Below, one piece after another: positions 25,546 through 38,490 of a DNA stretch of 64,000 nucleotides. Positions within the stretch are counted from its first letter, which is position 1. Every line of letters begins with the position of its first letter. The notes beneath the pieces are model-generated. The model had not been told where the DNA came from and ran no database searches. It saw nothing but the letters and a program-made list of their open reading frames with translations. Position numbers and translations under genes: made by a program. This stretch comes from Copromyces sp. CBS 386.78 (lineage: Eukaryota; Ascomycota; Sordariomycetes; Sordariales; Sordariaceae). Where the stretch lies: the NCBI GenBank assembly GCA_030685235.1, contig MU839085.1, forward strand, positions 124,001 to 188,000, in the 5' to 3' direction.

Positions 25546-27317
25546 AATATTTCGATAACTATATATCGTATTTTAAAATAATTTATTGGTTAAATATAAT
25601 ATAAATAGGAACTTCTATATTCTATTTTTTTTTCCTTATTATAATTTATATTAACCCTTAGTTATTTCTTAAGGGGTTATATCGGTCGGTTATAATAATT
25701 ACCCTTTAAAAAATAAGTATTATATTTTTACTAATTATAATTTAATTTATCTAAACCTTAGTAATTATAATAGCCTAGCCGAATTTTACCTTCGATAAAA
25801 TTTTTACTTTCATTTAATATTTTAAAATTAGTTCCGACCTTACCGCCTCTCCTATACTAAATATAATTATATAATAATATATCGCTACTATTATTAAATA
25901 TACGATTTTAAACGAATATTTAGAATTTCAAATTCGGTTTATTTATATTATCGTTTAAATTCTCCTTAATCTGCCCATTCGGTTAACTTCTAATTAAATT
26001 CCCTATAAGCTTCGCCCCTAATAAGTCGAATATATCCGTCGTATTATTTATTAGTATAATAATACAATTCTTATTATTATAATTAATTTTAGTAAAAATA
26101 TTATATTTTAAATAATATCGGTTATTCTTCCTACGTAAGTTACGTTATAAATTATACTTTTCAATCGCCTTAATTAAGAATAAAAGGATATTATTATAAA
26201 ATATTCCAGCGCGAAACCTTCATTAATCGATTAAAACTTCTATAAAATATATAAATATTTCCCATCTTTTCTAATAATTAATTAACATATTTAAACTAAT
26301 TCTTTATAAGAGCGTATATATTCGGAATATTTTACTTATATTCTCTTCGGATTAGAATAAATATTCTACTACCGATTTCTTAAATTCCTTCGCACTCTAG
26401 AATTTACTATCCGCATTATATTCGTAATTATAAATAAACTTTATACTATTTATTAATAGCGAAATTTTTATTTTTAATTCTCCGATCTTTTTTAATTCCG
26501 TTAAACTCTTCCCTTCTCCGTCCTATAGTTCGGGTATATAATAATATTAATTAAAGAATTTAAAACGTATATTCAGGAATATACTGGCTTTTATCTATTC
26601 GGGTAATTAATAAATTTATTTTAAATTATTAAAATTTCTATTAACCGCCTTAATATTATTATTGTCTTTAATTCTATCCCTAAGAACGAAATATAGAATT
26701 TTGAACGTTTTAAATTCCTATTTATTCCTACTTCGGATACTATTATCCCAAAAATAATTATTTATATCGATAATAAAAATTTAATTAGCAAAGTTAGGAA
26801 ATATCTTATTTGCACTTTAATTAAGCGCGGTCTTTGTAATTAAGTTAACGCGCCTTTAATTATTTAAGTTTACTACTTATACGTCCGCCCCTTAAATTAA
26901 AACCGCTTCTATTATTAATTCGTTACCCCTAAATTATAATATCGGATTATTATATCTACGGTAGCGTTAGGAATAGGTATAAATATATTAAATATAATAC
27001 GAGTCGTACAATACGGCCAAATTAAATCTAAGGACGTTATAAATTTATAATAGCGCTTCGGTCGTACTATTTATAATAGTAGATAAGGTATTACCTATTT
27101 TTTCGCGCCCTATTAGTATTTTAATTAGTTTAAATTCGAATTCGTTAAACCGTCCGTACTAATAATATAATTTACTTAATCTTTATATATATATAAATTT
27201 AATTCGTTATTTATAACGGATACCTTATATAAAATAATATAATTTTAATTACTTAAACGAACTACGGGTATATATTTAATTGAAGAAATAATATATGGTA
27301 TTTTCCCGTTTAATAAC
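25546..27317. other. Decayed AT-rich repeat DNA, not assigned
   Basis: This is RIP-type sequence with long stop-poor stretches on the minus strand (about 26,200-26,950) but no domain that I can name with confidence. It may include gag of the neighbouring copia element or a different repeat. Confidence 0.35.
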
Positions 27318-28060
27318 CTCTATCCGCGGAAATAGATGTAGTATAATTTAAACTATCGGGCTAAACTCATTAACGAATATCCCGATATATACGCAATCGC
27401 CAACGCCATATATTTCCGCGAAGCCTTATTCAAAGTCCTATAGGGTGATATCGACCGTTAGAATTACGTTCGAATATATTATTATAATAAGTATAATTAT
27501 TACCTTAGCTAAATAGAGGAATTACTTAGAAAGTTAAAGAAGAAGCTCGGTATACCAATTCCCGCGAATAAGGCCGGAATATTCTTAATTCATTTCGAAA
27601 ACTTTTTTATAATATATATTATATCCATCTTTACAATTCCAAATATCGACTTTTAATTACCCTATTCTATTTTTATACCGCCCGAAATATCCTAATAAAT
27701 TATACGCTTTATAATCGGAAGAGGAGGCGCTTTAGTACGTACTATATTAGATATAATAGTAGGCGTACTTCAACTACGAGATTAATAATATTTAAATTAA
27801 TATAATTCTAACCTCGTTATTAAATATATTAAATTATATTCAATCGCTACTATATAGAATAGTAAGCGTAAAAATGCCTATACTATTAATATAGTAAATA
27901 ATAGAGATAGTACCGCCCTATCCACTTTAAATATAGATCCTTCGGGATTAGCCCTATATATTATTATAATTTTAATACCTATCGATTTACCTCAATCTAT
28001 TCAGCGTCCTATTTATAGAAGTCAATAATTAAAGTACAGTAAGTATTAGGTCGATTAATT
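27318..28060 (+). pseudogene. Decayed open frame of unknown family
   Basis: I do not recognise this gene. From the codon at 27,318 one + strand frame stays coherent to about 27,790, with stops that are only TAG or TAA, and it may continue to about 28,060. The implied protein is helical and charged in its first half (an EELLRKLKKKLGIPIP stretch near 27,515-27,560) and has hydrophobic stretches after it. Codons here are less AT-converted than in the flanks. It shows no retroelement motif, so it could be cargo of a DNA element or a captured host gene. Confidence 0.4.
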
Positions 28061-28180
28061 ATTGTAAAAATCTTTTTTATCGTTTTAAATTAGTCTACGC
28101 TCTAATAAGAATAGTTGGATTTTACTTTCGTTATAATAGAAATATTAAATTTTATAATTTATTTAAACTAGAATTATTAA

Positions 28181-28340
28181 TTTACTTTTATATAATTAAA
28201 ACGGGCCCCGGGATACCAAATAGATTTTACTCTAATTAAAATTATATTGCTTTACTCTTATATAATTAAAACGGGCCCCGGGACATTAAATAGATTTTAT
28301 TCTAACTAAAATTATATTACTTTACTCCTATATAAATAAA
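28181..28340. repeat. 70-bp tandem repeat, two full copies plus part of a third
   Basis: Units start at 28,181, 28,251 and 28,321 (TTTACTYYTATATAA). The two full copies carry ACGGGCCCCGGGA, a GC block of overlapping ApaI-type and SmaI-type palindromes, in otherwise AT-rich DNA. They also carry a GATTTTAYTCTAAYTAAAAT segment related to the palindromic motif dispersed over 40-51 kb. The array ends about 27 bp before the target duplication of the next gypsy element. Confidence 0.8.
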
Positions 28341-28371
28341 AAGACTTCGGCACTCTATTTCTATAGGTAAG

Positions 28372-28603
28372 TATCACAGGATTACCTATAATAGCACATA
28401 GCACTGGGCACTACATAGTCGAATCTATTAGCTATTGGCCAATAGGACTGCATATACGCACGTACCAGTAGGCCTTGGTCTAGATCCTAAGTACGGCATA
28501 GCCTACCCTATATCCAAACCGTATTCCTCCCTCCTCCTACTTTCCTTCCTCGTATAATTACGTTTATCTAACCTTACCCCCAACGGTATCCTACTCCGTA
28601 ATA
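28372..28603 (+). repeat. 5' LTR of gypsy element 28,372-36,146
   Basis: It is 232 bp and pairs with 35,915-36,146; the differences I read are transitions. The outer half (AGCACATAGCACTGGGCACT near 28,403) keeps C and G that are converted in the 3' copy. Confidence 0.93.
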
Positions 28604-28639
28604 GTTAATTGTACTTTACTATTACGTTATACGCGTATA

Positions 28640-31600
28640 CTTTAAATTAAATTTATCGCCGCCGTTGTAAATATTTCCGACGAGCCCGCAATTTCGTTGT
28701 ATTATAATATACTTCTCCTTCGTCGTATTATAATAGACCTCTCCTTCGTTGTACCGCGATAAACCTCTTTTTCGTCGCTATAAAGTAGTTAACGGATACT
28801 ATACGCTATAAAGTAGCAAATATTAATTAGAACGATTATAATTATTTAAATAGCGGCCCCTATTACTAATTTCGATATTGCTATTTCTATAATTAATATT
28901 ATCGTCGGCTTTGAATACGAATAATTCTTCGAAAACGTTATAGAAACCTTTAATAATACTATTTTCTAGTATTTAAATAATTTAATCGCGGAAGAAATTT
29001 TTAATACCGCTTTTAAATTTGTTTAATATATTACTTTTCCTTACGTTATTATTACTTTCGTTTAATTAATTTATTCGGACTTAGTTTAAATTAATATATT
29101 CGTTAGCGCCGCCTAAAATTCCTTCGAAGCCGTTTATTAGTAAATTACTAATTAAAAAAATATTATTATTAATTTTTAATAAGAATTCCCCAATTTTTAA
29201 TAAGAGACCTAGTAATTCCGTAATAATTTTATTATAGTTAACGAAATTAATATTAAATTTAAAAAGACTACTAAAATTTAAATTAAGGTTTTTAAGAAGG
29301 CTATTCGTAATAAAGTTACTCTACCCGCTTTTATCCCCGCCCTTAATTCTAATAACGAAACTACTATAGCTACCCCGAAAATTTATACGAATAAAGACCC
29401 CGCCGTTTATACTAATAAGGATACTTCTACTATTAAACGTACCGAAATTTTTTAGGATTAGCGTAATAAAATTTAATTATATTAATTCTAAAATGTTTAA
29501 TAATTTAATTAAAATAAGCGTTATAAATTTACGTAAATCTTTTCGTACTTTAGAAGTAACGTTTTTAAAACTTTATCGCTATATATAATACTTATTATTA
29601 AAGAAGAAGACTTAATTAAATAGAAGTAAGAGAATACGGAAATCCTCCTTATTTATGAGAAAGTCTTTTCGCACCGCCGCAAATGTCTTTTCGCACCGCT
29701 ATTAAAAAAGGCTTTTAGAGGTAACTGAGCCAAATTAAGGCCGTAGCATATAAAAAGTATATCGGAATTTTCATTGATTTTTCTTCTATAATATGGTGTG
29801 TCCGGCGTATTTAGGCGCCCTCTATAGCCCTTAGTATATAATAAAAGAAGAAAAAACTATTTATTTATTTTAAATTTGGAATATTTGTATCGAGTCTTTC
29901 CTTTAAGTAGATATGTCTACAGCAATTGGACTATAAAATAGAGTGGAAAATTACAAAAATTCTAGTACCATTTTTATACCGACAACTTTTTTTTTAGCAA
30001 AGTTATACTTAGTGGTATTTTGGACGGCGGTGTATAAAGACATTTGCGGCGGTGCGAAAAGACTTTCTCTTATTTATTTCGGTACTAAATATAATTATAT
30101 AAATTTCACCTTCGAAGTATATTGCAATTTCGAATTATTAAAGATAATTAAGCGTACGAAATAATTCAATTTCGAAAATAAATTTATTATTATCGTTAAT
30201 AAATATAATTTCGATAATACTATAAAAACCTATTATTTAAAAATAAAGGTTATAAATGAAATCCGCGATATTATCGCCTACTAGTAAAATACTTTGGCCT
30301 ATAATAATTTTAATAGTTAATTTACCTTTTATTAAAAGTTCGCTACTAATTTAAAAGAATATAATTAGTGTAATAAGACTAATATTTATTTTAAGAATAA
30401 TACTACCGGTATTAGTAATACTATTGCCCCCGAACGTACCGTTAGCTAAAGTAATACTATTATAGATTTTAATATTATAAACGCCGTTAATATTTAATTA
30501 ACTTATATAATTAATAAAGCGGTTATTAATTACTGTATAAAGAATAAACTTTATAAATGTTACGCTTAAATTAGCTATTATATTTACGAATACTATAATA
30601 ATATTAATATTAATATCCTTAAAGAGTAAAAGGAACGCGAATATTATAACCGTCGTACTAAAGGAAGTAATAATAACCGTAATAAACCCGCTATAAATTA
30701 AACCGGTTATAGTAATAACGGTAATAATAACGTTTATATTAACGCCGTCGCTACTAATAAGCCCGCCGCTCCTACTATACCCCCTACTCTAATTGTTGCC
30801 TAACCTACGGAATATAGCGCAGGAAATATACTACCTCTCTACTAAATCGCTTAAAGAGGCCGTCGTCTATAGTAATAATAAAAAAGGAAGTAAATAATCT
30901 AATAAATTTAAAAGTAATTCAATTTAAAAATTTAAATTTAAATAATTATAATAATAATTCTATCCTCTTTTCTACTTAAATTATCTATAAACTACGTAAT
31001 TAACAAAATAAATATACCGCTCTAATTAATAATAAATATTCTACTCTTATTTTTATTAATTATAATTTTACTACCCGCTATACTATCCCGCTATTAAAAT
31101 TCCTTAAACTTAAAGCTTTATACTTAATAAATAATATATTTAAGGACTTTATTACTTATTATTATAAAATCTAGTTATAGATCGGTTACTATATAGAGAT
31201 AATTGTTATACTAGCCTACGACCTAGCCGACGACTATCCTATTATTTTAAATATATTATAATTTAAACTTTATAACCCTATAATATTATAATTAAATAGT
31301 ACTATTACCTTTATTAATTACTATATAGACCGTTACCTTCCCGCTAACTTTTTACCTTCTTTATAATACGCGCCTAAGGTTTAGAAGTATACCTATATAT
31401 ATTATTATAAAACCGTACAAAGTATAACCGAAGTAATTAGTTTTAATACTCTAATTATAGACCTTACTCCCAATACTATTAAAAATAAACCTTCTAATAC
31501 CCCGGCTATAAACCCTAATACCCTAAATCCCGCCTTAATCGCGGGTACTATTACTGAAATTCCTAAACGGATTAAACTTACTATTTACCGTACCGTAGCC

Positions 31601-34600
31601 GGCTAGCGAAAATCTAACCCCTACTACTATATTATAATATATAAAATATATTTTTCGAACGAATTAATTAACCCCGCAAATATTAAAGATATAATAGCCG
31701 CCAATTTCAATTAATTATATAAGAAGTATTATTTATAGGTATTCTATATTTCGTACGTAAAATTCTATAAGATTTTAGAAGAGGCTAAAGTAAAAGAGGA
31801 AGCCCGGGCTAAAGAAGTAAAAGGGGGTGCCCTAAAGCCTAAAGAATATAAAAACAATAAAAACGTCGTTAATAAAAGGGTAAAGATAAGAATTAAGTAC
31901 GACTATAATTATAATTATAATATACTTAATAATTTAGCGAACTTTACCTTAAAAATAGAAAAAGAAATCTAGGATAATAATAGCGCTAAATATAAGAAAT
32001 TATTAAGTAAATATTACTATTTATAAATTAACGCTTACGCTAATAAAGGATTTAAAATTACTATTCGAATAATCAAGATTACTAAATACGTTTACTTTAA
32101 TAATAATATAAACAAGGATTTCGAACGTTATAAAACTATTAAATTTATTATTAATATTATAGAGGAAAATGTAGCTAAATTTTATAAGAAAGCTAATAAG
32201 CCGCTTAAAACCGACGCCTAAATTAAGGAAAAGCTTTTTAAATAATATTAAAATTATTTTAACGTTTTTAAACTATATAATATAACGGTTTTACCCCCTT
32301 ACTACTTTTATAATTTTAAAATCGAATTCTACCCGGAAGAATAGGCGCCCTATATAAGATTAAAGGTATTTAACCCCGACGAATTAAATATAATTAAGAA
32401 GTAAATTAACGAGAATTTTTATAACGGGTTTATCCGCCTTTCGCAATTAGAAGCCGCTTCCTAAATCCTACTAATATAAAAATTAAGCGGAAGTATTAGA
32501 ATTTATATAAATTATAAAGGGATTAATAACATTACTTTTAAGAGCCGCTACCCGTTCCCCTTAATTAAAAAAACCTTTAACGCTATTTATAAAACGAAGA
32601 TTTTTATTAAATTAAATATTATCGCCGCTTTTAACTGTATTCGCGTCGTAGAAAGATATAAATAGCTAATAGTATTTATTACTTATTTTAATTTATTTAA
32701 ATTATTTATCTGCCTATTCGGCCTATAAAGAATACTTAGTATATTCTAGAACTACGAACAATATCTTATATAATATTTTAGATATTTATGCAACTACTTA
32801 CTTAAATAATATCCTTATCTTTTCGGATAACGAGGAAGAATATTAAAAGTACGTAGATAATATTCTTACCTACTTAAAAAAAGTTAGCCTATAAATTAAT
32901 ATCGATAAATACGAATTTTATACTAAGAAAACCAAATATTTTAAATTAATTATTACGCCCGGCAGCATCGAAATAGATTTAAAAAAGGTCAAGGCTATTA
33001 TAAATTAAAAACCCCTAATATTAAAAAAAAATTTATAAAATTTTTTAAAATTTGCTAACTTTTATCGTCGTTTTATTAAAGGTTTCTTAATAATAGTAGC
33101 GCTATTATATAACCTTATAAAAAAGGACGCGGAGTAAGTATAGACCGTAGTATAATAATCTACTTTTAAAACCTTAAAAACCGTATTTACTAGCAGACCA
33201 ACTTTATATATTTACAATTAGTCTAAGAAGACAATTATTAAGACTAACGCTTCGAACTAGGCTTCTAGCGGTACCCTCTCCTAATATAAAGATGATAATA
33301 TACTTTACCCGGTTGTATACTTTTTAATATAGTATTTAGTAACGGAATATAATTATAATATTTACAATAAAGAATTCTTCACTATCGTTAAAACCTTAGA
33401 AGAATAACGCCTAAAATTAGAGGGCGCTTAATAACCTTTCAATATTATTACGGATTATAAGAATTTAAAAACCTTTATAACGAATAAGTAACTTATACCC
33501 CGCTATATATAATAATTATAATTCCTCTTACATTTCAATTTTTTAATCCGCTATATATTAAGATTATAAAACTTTTACCCCGACGTACTAAATAGGAAGC
33601 TAAAAGACGTACCTCTAAATATAAATAACTATTGTTTAAAAGTAAAGAATTATAAATTTATTAATTCCGCCTACTTTAAAGAAGGATATTTCTTTCTATC
33701 GGCTATAATAACTAATAACAAACTCAATTTTAATAAAGAAATATTCTTACTATCCTTAAATATTTTAGAAGAATTAAATAAATTAATTGATAATATTATT
33801 AATAAAAATTATAATTAGTCAACTTTAATATAGGAAATAATTAGCTACTTAAAGGATTTAAATCGTACTAAATAATGCCCCTACATTAGGAAAAAATTTA
33901 AAGTCGCTTTCACCGAATGTTTTACGGCAGGAAATAAGGTTTACTATAAAAGAAAAATATTTATCGACCCTAATAATATTACCACCTATTTATTACTTAT
34001 TTACTACGCCTATTTATTATTAACGGCCGGCTATTTAAGCAAAAATAAAATATAAGTATAAATAAACGAATATTAATACTAATTAAGTATGGTAAAAACC
34101 GTTCGAATTTACTATAAAGGTTGCCTAGTATATTTAAAGACGAAAATATTACAACGAATTAAGGCAAATTATTTTAAACCTATACCTATAGTTTACGTAC
34201 TATAAACGGACATTTCGGTTAATTACATCTCTCTATTATTAGAAAACTTATATTTAAACTAAAAATTCAAATATATTACTATTATCATAAACTATTTAAT
34301 AAAAATACATTACTATATCCTAACCGTTATTATAGAAGCGGAAGAATTAACAGACCACTTTATCGATTATATTTATACCTTTTATAACCTACCCAATACC
34401 ATCGTTTCTAACCGCAGCTTATAATTTATCTCTCTTTTTTAATTTACTATTTATAAGCACTTAACTATTAAAAAACTATTAAACTCTATTTTCCACCCTT
34501 AAACCAACGCCCAAATAGAATATATTAATATAAAAATAGAATAATATTTATGCATTTTCATTAATTAGGCATAAACGGACTAAGTATAATAATTACTATT

Positions 34601-35340
34601 AACGGAGTTCGCAAGCAATAATATAATATCCAAAATTATAAATATAATTCCTTTCTTTACTAATTATAATTTCTACCCCCGTATAAATATCGAACCTATA
34701 ATAATTATACTATTAAAAGGTTTTTCGCCAATATAATAAAAGGAATATTTAAAGGCTAATAAACTATTCGTTCGTTTCGAAGCTATTTAGGACTATATAC
34801 ATACTTTTACAAAGAAGGTATAAGACCGATACAAGGCCAACGCTAACGAAAATCGATTTAACGCACTAAAATATTATACTAGGGACTTAATTATATTTAA
34901 TACGATTAATCTCAATAATAGCAAATTATATAACAAATTTTACCTACAATAGGAAGGCCTTTTTAAAATAGATTAAATACAATCCTATAACATTAAATTA
35001 ATTTTACCTGCTAATATAAAGTATTCGCTAATATTTTACATCTCTATAATAAAACTTTATTATAAAGGCTTCTCTAATTAAGCCAACTTATAAAACAATA
35101 TACGAATTAATAAAAGTAAAATTATAATTAGAATAAATAATTACGAAGAAGTAGCAAAATAGGAATTTAATAAATTTTTAAACTATTTCTAGCGGGGAAG
35201 CAATTATTATTAATTTTATATTATAAAGTAGAAATATTATAACCCTACCGACGAACCCTTCGATAACGTTAAAGGAATAAAGGACTCTATTATCGTATTT
35301 TACTACAATTACCTAAATACCCCTATCCCGCCAGCGGTTT
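28640..35340 (+). pseudogene. gag-pol of gypsy element with chromodomain, RIP-mutated and split by a MITE
   Basis: Gag spans about 28,650-30,850 and is interrupted at 29,657-30,069. Cys-type finger remnants lie near 30,535-30,600. The protease region is near 31,020-31,130. RT covers about 32,450-33,010, with YLNNILIFS at about 32,799-32,825. RNase H is at about 33,200-33,560 and integrase at about 34,100-34,650. An EGLFKI module lies near 34,950. A chromodomain-like stretch follows at about 35,205-35,330 (a KQKYYNPTDEPFDNVKG core), and then short Pro/Thr-rich peptide repeats at about 35,379-35,490. Stops are TAA and TAG. Confidence 0.85.
29657..30069. mobile_element. Non-autonomous DNA transposon (MITE) with 34-bp perfect TIRs and TTATTTAT duplication
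   Basis: Arms 29,657-29,690 and 30,036-30,069 are perfectly inverted over 34 bp and begin GAGAAAGTC. Similarity extends about 10 bp further with a few mismatches. The left arm repeats GTCTTTTCGCACCGC 22 bp apart (29,663 and 29,685). Perfect 8-bp TTATTTAT copies flank the element (29,649-29,656 and 30,070-30,077). At 413 bp it encodes nothing; the open frame at 29,943-30,164 crosses its right end and is a chance ORF. It interrupts a RIP-degraded gag gene but is itself little mutated. Confidence 0.88.
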
Positions 35341-35914
35341 AAAGCTAGTTAGAAATTAAGGCTATACTTCGAAAACGGAAGGCCCTAATACCCCAAATAC
35401 GGTATATAGCGTCGCCCGTACCCTAAATATACTATATAGCGAAAGCCCTAATACTCTAAATACGCTATACAGCGTCACCCGCCCCCGCACCGCCCCTAAA
35501 ACGCTCTAAATATATTACCAACTTAAAGGAGTAGATTAATACCGCCGTAACGGATATTACGGCTAATTAGGAAGTACGAAGGTCCGCGATTAAAATTATA
35601 AACCGGGAATTAGAACCCCTATCCGAAGAGGATATAAAGAAAATAGATCAATTCTTTTATAAAATATTTAAGAGACTAGCGGAGGTCTAGTAAGGAAAGC
35701 GGCCCCTAATAAGGAATGTGGAGGTACGGCTAGAGGTTAGGACCTACTAGTAGGGAAATAATAATAATGTAGCCACTCATTCGCAAATCGTAGGCGTTCA
35801 ATTACGGATTGAGGAGTTGGAGGACGGGGATTAAAGTAAAATTCTATTATTTTATATATATATATATTAAATAGATCGTTTAAAGTTCTATAAATTTCTT
35901 TTGTAGGGAGGTAG

Positions 35915-36146
35915 TATTATAGGATTACTTATAATAGTATATAATACTAGGCACTATATAGTCGAATTTATTAGCTATTAGCCAATAGGACCGTATATAC
36001 GTACGTACTAGTAAGCCTCGGTCTAAATCTTGGGTACGGCACAGCCTACCCTATATCTAGACCGCACTCCTCCCTCCTCCTACTTTCCTTCTTCGTATAA
36101 TTACGTTTATCCAACCTCACCCCCAACGGTGTCCTACCCTGTAATA
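35915..36146 (+). repeat. 3' LTR of gypsy element 28,372-36,146
   Basis: It is 232 bp and pairs with 28,372-28,603. A GGGAGG-containing purine run precedes it. The outer (right) half keeps GGTGTCCTACCCTGTAATA where the 5' LTR is more converted; the inner half is the more mutated. Confidence 0.93.
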
Positions 36147-36151
36147 GTAAG

Positions 36152-38490
36152 GTAGCGCAACTCTAATTTAAATAAAGTTTATCCTATCTCTATATTCCAA
36201 TTAAAGTAAAATTTAATAATTCGTAGAGTATAACGAATATAAATTAATCCGGTTAATTATAAACGAAATTACCCCCGACGGGGCGTATATAGAACGGATA
36301 TATCGGTTAGGACTACTAATATACTTTTCTAACTTCGGATTTAAATTACCCGTTTCCGGTTCTATAATTTTACTATCGGGTTTCTAAGCCTTATTCGGGC
36401 AGATTATAAATACTTCGTTTTTAAAATTATCCAAACTATTATTATTTTTTATTAATTACTTTCTTTATTTATATAGCTAAATAAAAGTAAAATATTATCG
36501 AAGCAATTCATAGCCGTCTTTCGGGCTTCGGGCCGTAAATAAAATATCGAATTTAAAAAGAACAATAGGTTATCTCCCTATACTTATAACCCAATCTTTA
36601 TCTTCACCTTTAAACGGATACAATTACACCACTCCACTCCTAATATCTCCTACCTACTATATTAGGGAAGTCCGTATACGAATTTAATAAATATAATACT
36701 TAACGACTATACATTAATAAAGGCCATATAATTCCTTTCCTTACTATAGTACTTATATAATATAATTAATAAAGTAGAATATAAGCGAATTGGTTATTAA
36801 AGAAATAATTAGGTATAGTAAATAATAATATAAAAATATTAAAAATCAATAATAGAAATTCTATTACCTATTTTAATACCCCTATTCTTCCAAACCGTAG
36901 GCTATATATACAATTTATCTATAGAATCGGCCAATACTAATATTTACTAATTTAAATAATTTATCCCCTTACTTATCTCCTTTTAAAAATATCCTATAAA
37001 ACTAACTTTTTCGTAGTAACCTACCAAATTCTTCTCCACCCTATTAAAAATTTATTTAAGGGTCTAAAAGTAAAATAATATTCGTTCGAACATATTATAG
37101 TAAACCCTATATACTTCTTCCTCTAATTATTTCATCCGCTTATCTAAAGCTAAATATATATATATTAATATTATAAAGGATTTTATACGAATATAATCGA
37201 TATTATAATTTAAAATATTATAAATAATATTTTTAAAGAGTTATAGGAAGGTAGTCAATAATAACGAGAATACTTAACCTAGCGTTTTATTAATTAAAAC
37301 TATATTAATAAAGTATATATACTAGAATTATATATACCGGGCCGTAATATATCTCTATATACTAATTCGGACGCTTATAGTAGGCAGCCGTAAGTAAGGG
37401 GTATTATATTAATCCGTTTACTTAATATCGTATTTAATAGTAATAAATAAGTATACGAAAGAATATTCTTCTAAAATATTTTTTTATTATTTTATAAGAA
37501 CTTTAAATTTAATTTCTTTATAATAGACTTCTAATTAATTAAAATCCTCTTTTTCTACTTTATTAGGGAAGTTCGGCTTATTTAATTCGAATTTCGACGG
37601 ACTTCGGGGTCCTTTATCTTAATTTCTGAATTAAAAAGCCTAAAATCCGAAAATTCGTAAATAAATTTCTACAAAAAGGGGTAATTATAAACGGGGAAAA
37701 GCGGCGGAAGTATTAGGCGAAATTAATCTATAAATTTTAATATATTATCGAATTATATTATATTATTATATTATAACGGTACTATAGTATTAAATTTCAA
37801 AAAAACGACGTACTACGTAAACCGAAATTTGGAATAAAGAAGCCGCACAAAGTTTAACTAATTATTAAAGCGACCAAGTACAAATCTATCGACACAATTA
37901 GAATTATACTCTTTTAAAATAATCTAAATAGACGGTACTTCTAAGTCCTCGTTATATGCCGTATAGTAGTTTAATATTAATAAGTCGAAAATACGCGCCT
38001 TAAAATATAATTATAGAGGGTAATATAACGAATAATAGCGAAGAACTATTAATATAACCGATTATTAATATTTATTCTCTACGAGGGTAAATATAAAAGG
38101 ATTTAGAATTTCCTTTTACAATAATAGTATTTTTTTAATATTAGAGAAATAGTTATTATAGGTTAATTAAGTACTCTTAACGTAGAAGATAATATTTAAT
38201 AATTTTAATTATTTAAAAGTATTAGACGGTTTAAATAGGAAATTATTTTATTTTAATAATAAAATATTTTTTTTCTATTAGTATTAATTAAATTAATTAA
38301 AGTAATTATATAATATAAGTAATATAAAAGAATATAATATACTATAGAAAATAAGTGTAATAAGAGTATATAGTATATTTCGTACCGTTACCGAATTTAT
38401 TCTAACGTTAATTACTCTTCTAATAAATTATTTTCGTTATCTATTTATATATCCATATTATTAGCAACCTTTTAATTTATTCGGTATTTA
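36152..38490. other. Decayed AT-rich DNA, not assigned
   Basis: This is RIP-type sequence starting right after the GTAAG duplication, with no recognisable domain or repeat boundary. A stretch near 36,500-36,600 keeps more CpG and reads better on the minus strand, but I cannot name it. Confidence 0.35.

Larger units (their letters stand above)
28372..36146 (+). mobile_element. Complete Ty3/gypsy LTR retrotransposon with 232-bp LTRs and GTAAG target duplication
   Basis: LTRs of equal length (28,372-28,603 and 35,915-36,146) flank a + strand gag-pol. The 5-bp duplication GTAAG is perfect (28,367-28,371 and 36,147-36,151). The LTR begins TATCACAGG or TATTATAGG (TGTCACAGG before RIP) and ends GTAATA. 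The sequence after the 5' LTR, GTTAATTGTACTTTACT, resembles that after the LTR at 13,548. A small DNA transposon sits inside gag at 29,657-30,069. Confidence 0.94.

Noticed and set aside
29943..30164. 73-codon open frame
   Set aside because: It runs across the right end and target duplication of the MITE into decayed gag, so it cannot be a functional gene.
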